The notes beneath the pieces were generated by a model. The model saw nothing but the letters and a program-made list of their open reading frames with translations. It did no database searches and had not been told where the DNA came from. The position numbers were made by a program, and so were the translations under genes. Below, in pieces: positions 22,201 to 33,812 of a stretch of DNA of 64,000 bases (its first letter is position 1; every line of letters starts with the position of its first letter). The DNA comes from Heliocidaris tuberculata. Taxonomy: Eukaryota; Echinodermata; Echinoidea; Camarodonta; Echinometridae. The DNA lies in assembly GCA_025618425.1 (NCBI GenBank), contig CM046850.1:2164408-2228407 (forward strand), in the 5' to 3' direction.

Positions 22201-23725
22201 TATAACTATAGGGCTGGTGTAGGAGGAAATGTCCCCCTCCCAGCCAGAGAAAAAATGAGATTAAAAATAACCAAAATGTTTTATGATGCACAAGTTTTTT
22301 TAGTTTTTTAAGAACATTAATAGATGAAAAGCTGCATATACACCCCAGATGAACAATGAAAGGGTTCCCCATATACCACAGGAATTTTTTTACATAAGAA
22401 GAAGAAAGATTTTAATTCCCTACGGCATTTTTAATACAATGCACAAAATGTTTTTACTGTTTTAAAAGAAAATTGATGAATGTGACACCCCATATACACC
22501 AAGTGATAGGTGTGATGGGGGAATCCCCTTTCCAACTTTACGCGTTTATAAAATTTTAGCATGTACCTTGCTGCACCATGTCCAGTTAGGTCTGTTCCTT
22601 GTTAATTGAATAAATTAATCAAATAATTAGATCAGAAGAGTCTGTTCACAACGCACAATATTTTACTTTGCGAAAATTAACCAGTCTGCACACGAATGAT
22701 TGGTGTGCAATATACCGCACCTTGTTCAGTTATTTTTACCTATTGACTACTAAATTGTCATATTCCCCATAGGTTTAATACACCGACCACTCAGTTCCAG
22801 CAGGCAACGGGTTAATGGAAATGAACGTAGATGGATGGATTCCTGACGAAGCGCACGCCTATCGTATGTAACCTTGTCTGCCTTGATATTAATTAAACAT
22901 ATGGAATCTTTCAAGTAATCAGAAGAACTCATAGTTTTAAAAGCAAGTCAGAAATATGTTAAAATTTGCTTAGTCTTAGAACAGGGAGCGTAAACATGCA
23001 TTCATCCGACTGAAAACAGTGGAATCATCCATTGATCAACTGTTGCTATAAAAAAAATCATGAAATGATTTCAATTACATCTTTTGGGAAAGGAATTCTT
23101 TACTTGAAAGACAAGTCGCATTACCGAAATTTAAATTAGTAAATCATAACCAACATTTTGTAACAACAATAAGGAAACAATTATGCATATATTTGTTTGT
23201 GTCTTTATTCAAATGTAATATGTGGTCAAACTTCAGCTATGGCTATATTGCACCTAAAGATATAACTCACAAATCAAAATATATTGTTAGAGTTTTGTAT
23301 TTACAATGCCCTAAATTGTATTATTAAGTAGTAACGAAAGACATTTTCAGCCTAATTAATAACTATAATTGTTTGAAAATATGTCCGCGGTAAAATATTA
23401 TTTTGATGTGGAAAAGTATGTAGCTCAAGTGAATCTAAAATAAAAGAAATTCATGAAAAGTAGTTTGATTTTACTAAATGTTTTTGATTGAGTTTTAGAT
23501 GAAAGTCTAAGAGTTTAAATAGAATATTTTACAATTTTGATTTTTGTCCATGTAAGTTTTTTTATGGGTTTCAGCATGGCCAACAACAAAAAAAATATGA
23601 AAAGCATGTGAATGTGTATACTTTATTTAAACGATGTTAATGTGTGATATAATAAAGGAAACCTGCTGAAGATTTGAGAGCTTTATATCCGCTTCATAAT
23701 AGGTATGTCCTGTTTCATTCACGAT
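22201..23725. other. Non-coding stretch upstream of GPCR exon 1
   Basis: I looked on the minus strand for a signal-peptide exon ending in phase 1 and found none that I can support. A 60-codon frame at 22750-22932 has no convincing splice sites. Confidence 0.4.
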
Positions 23726-23730
23726 CTTAA

Positions 23731-23870
23731 AGGAGAATGAAACCCTGGAGAAAAATCAATATTAATGAACAGAGAGGGTAGAGAGAAGCAATTAAAAAAA
23801 AAAGTTCCATCAAAGTCGGTTAAGAAATGAGAAAGTTATGAAAGTTTGAAAAGTCTCAATTTACTTTCTA
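23731..23870. mobile_element. One end of a TTAA-family foldback element
   Basis: TTAA (23727-23730) is followed by AGGAGAATGAAACCCTGG and then the AAGTCGGTTAAGAAATGAGAAAGTTATGAAAGTTTG body shared with the other TTAA elements. I see no matching right end. Confidence 0.5.
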
Positions 23871-25682
23871 TGGCGATCCTTAAATTGGCAATGTTGCTTC
23901 AAAGTGACAGGTGTAGTAGTACAATTCTCTATATGATTTGTACACAAAATTTTAACATTTTCCCCATTATCTCTCAAGTGCAGCTTGTCTCCATCTTAGC
24001 TCAAGATATGTCATGGGAAAATGTATTTGACACTACATATGTTGAATTCACAAAAAGACAAGCAGCATCAAGTTGATACTAAACCATAGGCGCCGGAAGC
24101 AGGAAGGGGCAGAAGGGACAGGTGTCCCCCCCCCCCCCAATCATTTAAGTAAGGGTGCATAATAGATTTCCCCCCCCCCCCGGGGGGGGGGGGGTCCACC
24201 TCGCAAGAAAAAAATTACATGTAATAATTATGCATTACCACGATGTACAATCGGCTCATTAGTGCTCCAAAAATGCAAACTTTCAGCATTTCAAAATCAA
24301 GATTTTCTCGCTCGGTCGCTACGCTCCATCCTACATCAATATTTCAGTTCACATTTTACAGTGTTTTAACAATAATATAGATGGTAAACAAAATATAAAT
24401 GGTACGAACAAGATAAATGGTACAAAAGAAATCTACTGGAAGAGAAAACAAAAGAAGGTGAGTACCTCATATCTATTATGTCTGCATGCAGTATTAATTG
24501 AGAAGACCAGGCTAAAAAAGAAAAGTGAAATATAGAGGAGCCTAAGGAGAAAGCTACGCTTGTGAGTATAGGCTCCAAAGAGCAGCTAGATTTATAATAG
24601 TCTTTAAAATAGTGAGAACGAGCAATGCATGATACAACAAAATGAGTATATGGATATATTTTTGTATCGCAATAATCGAGTTCGCATTCAAAGAAATGGT
24701 ATTAGATATTAGAGTCACTTTCATTTTGAATAAATAAGCATTTCCTGTACGCCGTGGTAATTTCTGGTGCACACTGAAGCGCTGACATGACTCAGCATTT
24801 TTCTAAGTGATTTCAGATGGCTTTATAGCGCAACGCGCTAAATAGAAAAGACATATAAAATAGCAACAATGTATCCACCCTAATAACGGGATTCTGATGT
24901 CAGCATTTCGGTATGAATGAATGTTAGCTATACAAGCAGAAAAAAAGCCCTTTCCAACCACCACATCCGTCCGCAACGAACCACTACACCTCAGAAGTCA
25001 GAACACACATCACATACTTACATACAAGCACCTAACCAAGCTGTTGCTGCGTCAGGCAAGTTAATATTATTATTATTCCAGCCTATTTAAACTGGAAAGA
25101 TAATGGCCTATTAAAAAAGATTATCTTAACAGCATTACATGTCGGCTACTGCATGTGTGGCATAACCATTTAGGAAAAGAAGTTTCAATTTCCGTTTGAA
25201 TGTTTAGACAATGATGTGGAATCAGTGATTTCAGTTGGGATGACATTCCAATACTTTGGACCTGAAAATGTAACATTTTTCTTTGCAAATATAGTTCGAG
25301 TTCGAGGCAAATGGAAATAGACGGAATGTTTTTTTTTTTTTTTTTACATTTATAAACTCTATCTACCATATGGGCCGGGAATAAGGGGACAGATGGTTCC
25401 ATCTATCAGGGGAGCGGAGAAATAGTTTGCCCCCTATCCCCTGCGTCCTATGACAGTACATCATATCTGACATCAGCTGGAAAGTGTATTAAAAGGTGAA
25501 GTTTCAGCATTCCAAAACTTACATTTTTCACATGTCCTCTATATACGTTCCCTTCAATAGAAGCAGGGTATCTTCTATCAGTGGCACTAAAAGCTAGAGG
25601 GGGGGGGGCAGATTTTTCTCCTCTAATAAGGGAGAAGGGGAATTTTTTGACCCCCCCCCCCCCCCGACCATAATTTTGCAAA

Positions 25683-25893
25683 CAAATATTGTCAGGATTA
25701 TGTAAACACACCCATTGTCTTCACCTGTTTTACAATGCATAATAGAAGAGCTTTTCAGGTATCTGTGGTATGTGACTGCCAGGCTGAAATGTACTATTCA
25801 TGTGTTAATTGCACAGATACCAAGCAAGCTTCTCTATTATGCCTTGTCAGATGGTCAATGGCTGTGTTTACATAATCCTGACAATATTTTTTG
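25683..25893. mobile_element. 211-bp foldback element
   Basis: Left arm AAATATTGTCAGGATTATGT is complementary to the right end, and pairing continues inward to GGTATCTGTG/CACAGATACC, about 85-90 bases per arm. No coding capacity. Confidence 0.8.
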
Positions 25894-26079
25894 GCTACTT
25901 TTGAGAAAGCAATACATTTTTCACAATGTAATAACTTATTAACCAAAATACCAATTAACACCAAATTGCACCTCAAGAAGATTATTATACTCAAAATTAT
26001 GTTATGAAAATTTAAAGTGAATTAAATGAAATGCTTTTGAATTATCATAGTCAGAAGGTAAGAAAATGGTTTTTCTTTC

Positions 26080-26575
26080 CATACAGAGCATTTTGGGGGC
26101 AAAGCATTGTCAAAGGGCACTTTGGGGTTTTCATTTCAGGGGGTCTGACACCCCCTTCCCGATGGACAATTTTGTCAGTTTTTATATTTTTGGAATGTAC
26201 ATCCATAGCTCTTCCTTCTGACAAAATTTGGTCTCTGGGCTTTAAGGGGAAAAATTTACCCCAATTTTTAGGGGCTGTCTGACACCCCATCCCGACGGAA
26301 ATTTTTGTCATTTTTTTTGTGTTTTGCACGGTAACGTCCAGTCATACTACTTCCTACTGACAAAGTTTGGTGCATGGGTGAGATGGAGTGAAATCGACCC
26401 GACTTTGGGGTCCCTTTTGGGGGCCCTGGGGGCTTAACCCGGCGGCTACGGTCAGGCTGACAACCTTTTTGTCAATGACTCAGATGGTCTAAGTAACTTT
26501 ATGGGGTCAAATCTTATGGGTAAAATGGGGTGACTATTTCGGGACAGGCTCCCAGACTAAATGGATGCGGTGCTA
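26080..26575. repeat. Interspersed repeat with internal duplications
   Basis: It holds two or three diverged copies of a G-rich unit (GGGGTCTGACACCCC...CCCGA/G-GG-A..TTTTGTCA..TTTTT). Its end, CTGACAACCT..TGACTCAGATGGTCTAAGTAACTTTA, recurs at 36661-36755. Family unknown. Confidence 0.6.
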
Positions 26576-27629
26576 TTAACATTGCTGTGTAAGTACCTAG
26601 TCTACATCAAGACCCCAGATGTGTGGCCCTGAGGCTTTCCTCTATGGAGGGATAGGGACACACTCGTCCCCTCGCAAGACAACAATATATATTATATGTG
26701 AGAATTTTACAGTATAATAATAGATAAGTTATCTAGTGCTCTAAATTCCGTATTTATAACATTCCAAACTCTAGAATTTCTCACTCGCTCGCTAGCTCCC
26801 TGTCATTAAAAAAGATGCAGTGTTTCTTACCATTGAACAAACCATGTCTATCGATTTCGCCACCTCCTCTCACAAAAGAAACCACAAACGTTACAAACAT
26901 AACGAATAAACTTCTAGTGCTCTAAAATGTCAAGTTTAATTGTTCCATGATCTGTACGAGCGAGGTGCCCGAATATGAAATTTCTATACTTTTCACTACA
27001 AAAGAGTTCAAAATTTAGAGATGGAAAAGTTGCTATTTGGGCGAAAGGCGTGCCCTTATACACCTACGATCAATCTCACGTAAATCATAATTTTAAATTA
27101 GGCTGTGATTTGCCTTGCAAAATTCCAACACACTCTTAAAATGTTGGGTAAATTTAGTTGGGTAACTGCTGGTTGGTTAAAAATATTCCCAATTCAATAA
27201 CCAACTGGACACTCGAGTGGTGTAACCAATATTGGTCAATACTTTTTACCTAAATATTGGGCATATATTTACCAACAGTATTTGGTAATTATGGGTTGGG
27301 TACTTGTTGCCCTGTAGTTGTGTAATTTTGTCACATTTCCTTTGCCAGTTGGGTAAATTTTGTTGGGTAACTGATGGTTGGTTAGAAATTCGCTTTTGCC
27401 CAACTTGTGGTAAATATTTTTACCCAATATTGGGGAAAACACTTATATGAATATTCATGAATTTTTAGTAGCGTATGGTTTGGGGTGGCCCGATTTACTA
27501 ACTGTCACCGAATGCATAAAAAAATATAAGGGGTATATAAGAGCTTGCACTAGTTTGCACTAACTGGAATAAGATAAGACCAGAGATCCTCTTGACGCCA
27601 CCTCTTCTAGCTAGTTTGCACTAACTGGA

Positions 27630-27812
27630 AACTGGGCGTTGTGGCGTGCGCCTGTAATCCAGCTGACAGTGGAAGTTATAAACTGATTCAGCGGACCCAG
27701 GTTCGAGACTGAGTCACGTCTTTCGGATGGTGACGTTAAAGGTCGGTCCCCAGACGTAAATAATCATATCTGATTGATACACGTCTGTAAAAACCCAATT
27801 ACACACACACAC
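27630..27812 (+). mobile_element. 7SL-RNA-like SINE, copy 1, with 12-bp TSD
   Basis: The 5' end (GGGCGTTGTGGCGTGCGCC, then TGTAATCC-AGCT) aligns closely with the start of 7SL RNA and Alu. A B box GGTTCGAGACT follows at about 27700. The rest is a non-7SL body ending in AAAACCCAATTACACACAC. The exact direct repeat GCACTAACTGGA flanks it (27618-27629 and 27813-27824), which proves insertion by target-primed reverse transcription. It carries no ORF; mobilisation would depend on a LINE. Confidence 0.82.
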
Positions 27813-27816
27813 GCAC

Positions 27817-27895
27817 TAACTGGATAGGATAGGACTAGGATAGGATAGGTTAAGATATAGGATAGGATAGCTTAAAATAGGATAGGTTAGGATTG
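27817..27895. repeat. (ATAGG)n pentanucleotide array
   Basis: Degenerate GGATA repeats directly after the SINE's right target repeat. Confidence 0.85.
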
Positions 27896-28643
27896 ATTAT
27901 GTTAAGACCCAGAAGGACGTAACAAGCAGATTTCATTTTTTTTATACCTAGGTTGGAGGAAAAAGGAAACAATAAATTGGGCAGCTGAATTTGCCCAACC
28001 ACATGATATTTGTTACCAAACAGCTGAACAAATAGAGGGTTGGGCAATCCTATTGGGTAAGATTGGTTGGGCAATAATTACCCAACTGAGAATATAACCA
28101 ACAGTTGGGCAATTGTAGAGTTGGGTAAAATCTAATGGGTCACCAACTGATGGGCAATTAAATTTGCCCAACAACATAGTAAATGGATTGCCCAACATCA
28201 GTTGGGCAAATTTTAACCAAAAGTTGTGTGGACAGTATGTTGCCCAGTGTTGGTTAAAAATTGGGCATTTTTTTGCCCAACTTTTTTAAGAGTGCATGAT
28301 TGGAGAGTTTTTTCGCTACGTTCTCTCGCCTAATAATCTCATAAAGTCACATGATACTGCAAGAAACTGTTCCGTTATAAATATTCTGTCTTATTTTTAA
28401 AAAAGATTGAATATGCTGTGTAATTTACTTTTTTTTTTAAATGTTCCAGAAAGCTATATTCCAAAATTACAAAATCAAATATTTCCTAAGCCTGTGGATA
28501 CCACCTTATTGACCCTTCCGTAGCGACGCTCAATCTCTACCCTCTCATGTCACCCTATCATGCTATCAGCGGAGACATATGATCCCGTAATGAGGGATGA
28601 TGCGTAACAATAGATGATAATGGTACTTCAACAATTTGATGTT

Positions 28644-28756
28644 GTTTTTTTTTTTTTTTTTTTTGATGTTTTTGTTTGTTTGTTTTGTTTTGTTGTTTTT
28701 TTTTTTTTTGTTTGTTTGTTTGTTTTTTTTTTGTGTGTGTTTTTTTGTGTTTTTTG

Positions 28757-28787
<31 letters not shown>

Positions 28788-28815
28788 GTTGTTGTTTTTT
28801 TTTTTTTGGGGGGGG
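28644..28815. repeat. T/G low-complexity tract
   Basis: Poly-T with GTTT interruptions ending in a G run. The long frames on both strands across it are compositional artefacts. Confidence 0.9.
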
Positions 28816-29066
28816 GTTAATGTCAAAACCCCGAAATACCAAGAAATGTATATCAAAAGGAGATAATATGTTCTTCTCATGGGGGTATAAACAGGTAGTA
28901 TTATTTTGCAGGAGATGGGCCCCGTTTGAGGTGCCAACCACACCCCCCCCCCTCCCCCCCCCAAAAAAAAAAAAAGCTGGAACCTTTCCGGCGCGCTTTT
29001 ATTAAACGATCCGTTGCATGACTGAGTAGAGAAGTTAGAAACAAAAAAATGTCAACTGTTAAAATA

Positions 29067-29250
29067 AGAGAATAATGGTTGCGTAGCTTAATTTAAAGTT
29101 CCCCAGAGCTGTCCTCCCTTTTTGAAATTTTTTGCAAAGGTTGAAAAAATGTCTCCGCCGGGAATCGAACCCGGGTCGTTGGCTTAGAACGCCAATGCCT
29201 TAACCACTAGACCACGGAGACGGGCCAGTGATTTCGGCGACACCAGATTC
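29067..29250. repeat. 184-bp direct duplication, copy 1 (tRNA unit)
   Basis: Identical or nearly identical to 29475-29658 at a fixed offset of 408 bases. It contains the tRNA plus 88 bases on its 3' side and about 29 on its 5' side. Confidence 0.92.
29151..29221 (-). tRNA. tRNA-Arg (anticodon UCU), copy 1
   Basis: 71 bases fold fully: acceptor GTCTCCG/CGGAGAC, D stem GTCT/AGGC, anticodon stem TTGGC/GCCAA with loop GTTCTAA (anticodon TCT), T stem CCGGG/CCCGG with loop TTCGATT. The discriminator is A, followed directly by TTTTTT, a Pol III terminator. No intron, CCA not encoded. The D arm (GTGGTCTAGTGGTTA) and T arm look like eukaryotic tRNA-Glu, so the anticodon may have switched identity; the charging amino acid is inferred from the anticodon only. 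Confidence 0.88.
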
Positions 29251-29400
29251 AATTGACCGACAGATTGACAAATCTTCAACCTCTTTAATTAATTCCTTTG
29301 TCGGGGGCAGGTGAGTTTTGAACAATGACAAGCCGCATGCCTCAGCTGGATCCAAGCGAATGCTTTGAGATACATGTATACATTAGAATAATTATAAACA

Positions 29401-29463
29401 ATTGTAAGGAAATAACATATGCAACAGCTTTGGCAACTCTCGTGGAAATAATTATAATTGTGA
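29401..29463. repeat. 63-bp inverted-repeat arm, left
   Basis: Complementary to 29659-29721 with a single mismatch. The two arms flank the second tRNA copy. Confidence 0.9.
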
Positions 29464-29474
29464 GAAATGAAATG

Positions 29475-29658
29475 AGAGAATAATGGTTGCGTAGCTTAAT
29501 TTAAAGTTCCCCAGAGCTGTCCTCCCTTTTTGAAATTTTTTGCAAAGGTTGAAAAAATGTCTCCGCCGGGAATCGAACCCGGGTCGTTGGCTTAGAACGC
29601 CAATGCCTTAACCACTAGACCACGGAGACGGGCCAGTGATTTCGGCGACACCAGATTC
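29475..29658. repeat. 184-bp direct duplication, copy 2 (tRNA unit)
   Basis: Second copy of 29067-29250, lying between the two arms of the inverted repeat and close to the N gap. Confidence 0.92.
29559..29629 (-). tRNA. tRNA-Arg (anticodon UCU), copy 2
   Basis: Same 71-base sequence and TTTTTT terminator as the copy at 29151. It lies in the loop of a 63-bp inverted repeat, 134 bases from the gap, so an assembly duplication is possible. Confidence 0.82.
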
Positions 29659-29721
29659 TCACAATTATAATTATTTCCACGAGAGTTGCCAAAGCTGTTG
29701 TATATGTTATTTCCTTACAAT
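29659..29721. repeat. 63-bp inverted-repeat arm, right
   Basis: Complement of 29401-29463; one mismatch (T for C near GTTGTATATG). An (AT)n run and the N gap follow. Confidence 0.9.
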
Positions 29722-29722
29722 T

Positions 29723-29762
<40 letters not shown>

Positions 29763-30262
29763 NNNNNNNNNNNNNNNNNNNNNNNNNNNNNNNNNNNNNN
29801 NNNNNNNNNNNNNNNNNNNNNNNNNNNNNNNNNNNNNNNNNNNNNNNNNNNNNNNNNNNNNNNNNNNNNNNNNNNNNNNNNNNNNNNNNNNNNNNNNNNN
29901 NNNNNNNNNNNNNNNNNNNNNNNNNNNNNNNNNNNNNNNNNNNNNNNNNNNNNNNNNNNNNNNNNNNNNNNNNNNNNNNNNNNNNNNNNNNNNNNNNNNN
30001 NNNNNNNNNNNNNNNNNNNNNNNNNNNNNNNNNNNNNNNNNNNNNNNNNNNNNNNNNNNNNNNNNNNNNNNNNNNNNNNNNNNNNNNNNNNNNNNNNNNN
30101 NNNNNNNNNNNNNNNNNNNNNNNNNNNNNNNNNNNNNNNNNNNNNNNNNNNNNNNNNNNNNNNNNNNNNNNNNNNNNNNNNNNNNNNNNNNNNNNNNNNN
30201 NNNNNNNNNNNNNNNNNNNNNNNNNNNNNNNNNNNNNNNNNNNNNNNNNNNNNNNNNNNNNN
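29763..30262. other. Assembly gap, 500 N
   Basis: Exactly 500 N, bordered by an (AT)n run on the left and a C run on the right. The round length suggests a gap of unknown size. Confidence 1.
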
Positions 30263-30357
30263 CCCCCCCCCCCTCTTCTTTGATAACATAATTATTAGAT
30301 TTTATAGGTTATTTTAAAGAAATGTACCTGTAGCTTGAATTATACTAGTCACTCTCA

Positions 30358-30519
30358 TGTTGTGGCGTGCGCCTGTAATCCAGCTAACAGTGGAAGTTAT
30401 AAACTGATTCAGCAGACCCAGGTTCGAGACTGAGTCACGTCTTTCAGATGATGACGTTAAAGGTCTTTCCCCTGACGTAAATAATCATATCTGATTGATA
30501 CAAGTCTCTAAAAACCCAA

Positions 30520-30548
<29 letters not shown>
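30358..30548 (+). mobile_element. 7SL-RNA-like SINE, copy 2
   Basis: Same order as 27630-27812: GTTGTGGCGTGCGCC head, CCAGCTAACAGTGG, B box GGTTCGAGACT, GACGTTAAAGGT body, AAAACCCAATTA and a (CA)n tail. It lacks about eight bases of the 5' end. I see no clear target duplication. Confidence 0.8.
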
Positions 30549-30549
<1 letters not shown>

Positions 30550-30550
<1 letters not shown>

Positions 30551-32890
30551 TTAATGTTTTTAACTGATGTCAATTTGCAGAATTTGGGTCATTAACGAAG
30601 AAGGTCAATTGTCCTCCAATATCAATTTTCTCCTGCCTGCTCATTGCAAACATTCAGATATCTTAACATTTAGCTAAATAGTTATGAGACAAAGCCTGAT
30701 TCATTCAAACTAGCATTTTTATTTTCTTCCATTAATTTTGACAATATTCATCATCTGTTCAAATAGTACAATTTACATAATAGTATGGATATAAACAAGA
30801 CTTGCATTACAAGAAAGAAGGCGCGATCCCAATAAGCAACCGCTTGTACGTGTAGTGGGTACGCCTGAATACACATTACGCAAATACAATATATATATAT
30901 ATATGGCAAGATATACATACGGTGGAGAGTACAATGTCGAAATATTCACTGGCATTCTTACAAAGTGATACGGGAAACCGGTTCGGATAGTAATTTAACG
31001 GAGAATTAACCCCAGAATATAAATGTACTTATGTTCAAAGGTGTAATATATCCTTAATCATTGGCCTGTATCACTTTAGAAATTAAATATCAGAAAAGGG
31101 TTTAAATCAAGACAATCTAGCACATGGTATCATCTGCTAACACTTTACATGAGGGATGCCATTTTCTTGGTGGTATGGAGTTGTACATGAACCATTGGAA
31201 ACCGTTCTGGTCAGGAATATATTATTAATCCTAGGGCTAAATTGCTTCTCTTCATTACAAAAAATCCCCATATATGATGGAAAATATATAACAGGTGTAT
31301 ACATATATTCTAAAATTTGAAATGTATAGATTTCTTTTTAAATTATCTGGTTTTGCTAAATATAAATCGATTTCTTTGGCTTGCCTGGCAGAACAGAAAA
31401 TAATTTATACAACGCGCGTTCTGACTATTGAAGTCCATTATCTCAAAGCAGGTGAATGCATAATGTGTCACTATTGACGCACAGGAAAGTTATCATCCAT
31501 AAATTTGAATTAATTTGCTCCATCGCGTATGTCATAGCATCAAGAAAATAGATTTCTGTTAAGTAAAATAATAATTTTCAAAGAAATATAAAACACATTT
31601 TTGTTTTTAGAATATATGTATATATCTGTTAAATATTTTAAATCTCAAATGGGATTTTGTGTCAGGAAGAAAGACAATTTTGCATTCGGATTAGAAATAT
31701 CTTCATTTACACATCAAGAAAATGGCACCCGCGAGTATCGCTAGCAGATGATAAATGTTGCTGACAAAATCTTGCTTTATACCCATCTTGTATATTTTAA
31801 TGCAAAACTACGTAGGACAACAAGAAGGAATAGATTACATCTTTGAATATAAGCGCATTTATATTTTGAGGTTAATTCCCCTTTAACATAATAATACGGT
31901 AAAGTCAAGGCATTGGAAAGGATATCCATCACATGGATATAGGAATTGTGTGATGCAAATCAAACCCAACACTTACTTCAAGTAGGCATTTCTTTCAATG
32001 AATAACATTTAAAAGAATGTTCATGACCAAAATGTTCCTTTATGAGCTTATTCTCTTAAAGTCAAATATTCTAGTATGTATATAACCTTTGAAATGATAG
32101 GTTAAATATATTTCTAGTATAATACAGTGCACATATACTGTTGTCCCTAAAATGCATCAAATTCACTTTTTTAGTTTTATGGTTCAGTGATTAACATATC
32201 AAAATAAGGGAGAACATAAAGTCCTTTAAATGGAATAATTTGGCTTCTTCCAAAAAATGTGATTCTGTTACAGTTATTCAATAATAGCTGATACCCTTGC
32301 AATTCTGAAATAGGGTAAATGAATGTCCAACTATATAGAACACTAATGGTATTTCTAAGTTGAAATTGGCTTATGCATATAAATTTGTCAGTAATAATTA
32401 TTCAAACAAACAGCATTATCATCAACAATGTCACTTATACACCTGTATATAGACCTCTAATCATAAGATATTGATTTATCACCTATTTAATTTAATTTTC
32501 ATTATATTTTTCTTATGTGATTGGGATATGTCTGATAGGATGATCATTGGAAGATCAACATACATTAATTGCACAGCTTGATACTCATTATAATTTTAAA
32601 CATTTCTTTATCTTTAAAATGCCTCTTGCAAAAGTTGATTTAAAGATATTTGTATATCTTTCACCCCTGTGAAATTGATTTCTTGGGGTTTTTTCATAGC
32701 ATTGATGTGAAGTATTTTCCAATAATGAGGTTTAGCAATCTACTTACATGCTACAAGAATATGTTCTTCCTATGCTGAATTGAAAGTGTATCTTCATTTA
32801 TGAATACAAGTCAAAATTCACATGTGATTCATGTGATTTGTTAGAATATTAATATTTTTAATGAATTCTAAAATGCACAATTTTAATTTC
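30550..32890. other. AT-rich non-coding stretch
   Basis: I see no supported gene or repeat apart from a short (AT)n run near 30890. Confidence 0.5.
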
Positions 32891-32893
32891 CAG

Positions 32894-32962
32894 ATGGGCG
32901 TGCAGGTAGACAAGTAGTGACTATCAACACAAATGAACAAGATGACTACCAAGCTGAAGAAG
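32894..32962 (+). CDS. Candidate internal exon of unknown plus-strand gene
   Basis: Acceptor TTAATTTCCAG and donor GAAGAAG|GTACTG bound a 69-bp exon, phase 1 in and out, encoding G-R-A-G-R-Q-V-V-T-I-N-T-N-E-Q-D-D-Y. Without that donor the frame stays open to TGA at 33031-33033, giving a 45-residue C-terminus. The phase fits the candidate exon at 36445. No family recognised. Confidence 0.42.
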
Positions 32963-33182
32963 GTACTGCAGGTGTACTCCAAGTTTGTAGATCAAGATCA
33001 TCCAGTACAGCAACACTTACAGCAAAGCCATGAGGTACATACAACTTGCCTCATCCACATTGAAATTGAAGAGAATTGCATGCAATTTAATATGTTCAGT
33101 GCAAACAGAGAATTTGATAAAACCAATGTTAGTATGCCAATACAGTGTACCTAACTGAGGTACACACAATTATTCAGATTGA

Positions 33183-33213
33183 TCTTGCATATGTAGTAGT
33201 AGTAGTAGTAGTA
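33183..33213. repeat. (GTA)n microsatellite
   Basis: Run of AGT/GTA triplets. Confidence 0.85.
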
Positions 33214-33812
33214 GAAGGCGTAGTAGAAGTAGTAATGGTTTATTGGAGAATGCATTCGCAACCTAAAGTGGCCAAATTGTAGTACCCAGACCATTGGTGT
33301 TCTGATTATTTGATAATATGATGTAATAACATTTGAATGATGGGAGAGGAGCATTATTCTATCACGCATCCTCTAAAAGACTTGTGAGTACATGTAGTTC
33401 ATTCAAAAATGGTATATATCATATTTCCTTATGTAGCATGTAATTTGTGAAAGCAAAAACAAAGAGAGATACATGCAGCTACATGTATGTTACCTCTAAT
33501 ACCAAGTGCAACTCCAAGTGCAACTCCAACAACTGACACTTGAAATGCATCAGCGCTAAAGCATATTATACTTAATTCAGCTAGCCTGCAATTTATGTGC
33601 TAGCTTTCAAGTTCAAAAAGTTTCTATGACCAAATTACATTTTCCTGAGGTCAAACATAATTAAACAACAGGTGAAAATTGGTAAATTTTTCTTGTTAAA
33701 AAAAAAAAAAAAAAAATCCATACTGTGTGTATCAGAAAAAAAGTATACCCAATTTTGACTGCTTCTAAGTGAAAAAATATATAACCTACATGAGCTTGGA
33801 ATTTATAAAGAG

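Larger units (their letters stand above)
27131..28294. mobile_element. TIR element rich in TTGGGTAA / TTGCCCAAC
   Basis: Ends CACTCTTAAAA and TTTTAAGAGTG are complementary. Both halves are filled with GTTGGGTAA and its complement in opposite orientation. The middle is interrupted by a SINE (27630-27812) and a pentamer array. No transposase ORF. Confidence 0.72.

Noticed and set aside
22750..22932. Signal-peptide or first exon of the GPCR
   Set aside because: Frame is not hydrophobic at the start and has no donor in phase 1.
28558..28964. Long Lys/Asn-rich and Phe/Val-rich frames on both strands
   Set aside because: They read across a T/G homopolymer-like tract; composition alone keeps the frames open.
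29615..30291. Frames of about 200 codons spanning the gap
   Set aside because: Nearly all codons are N; not evidence of coding.
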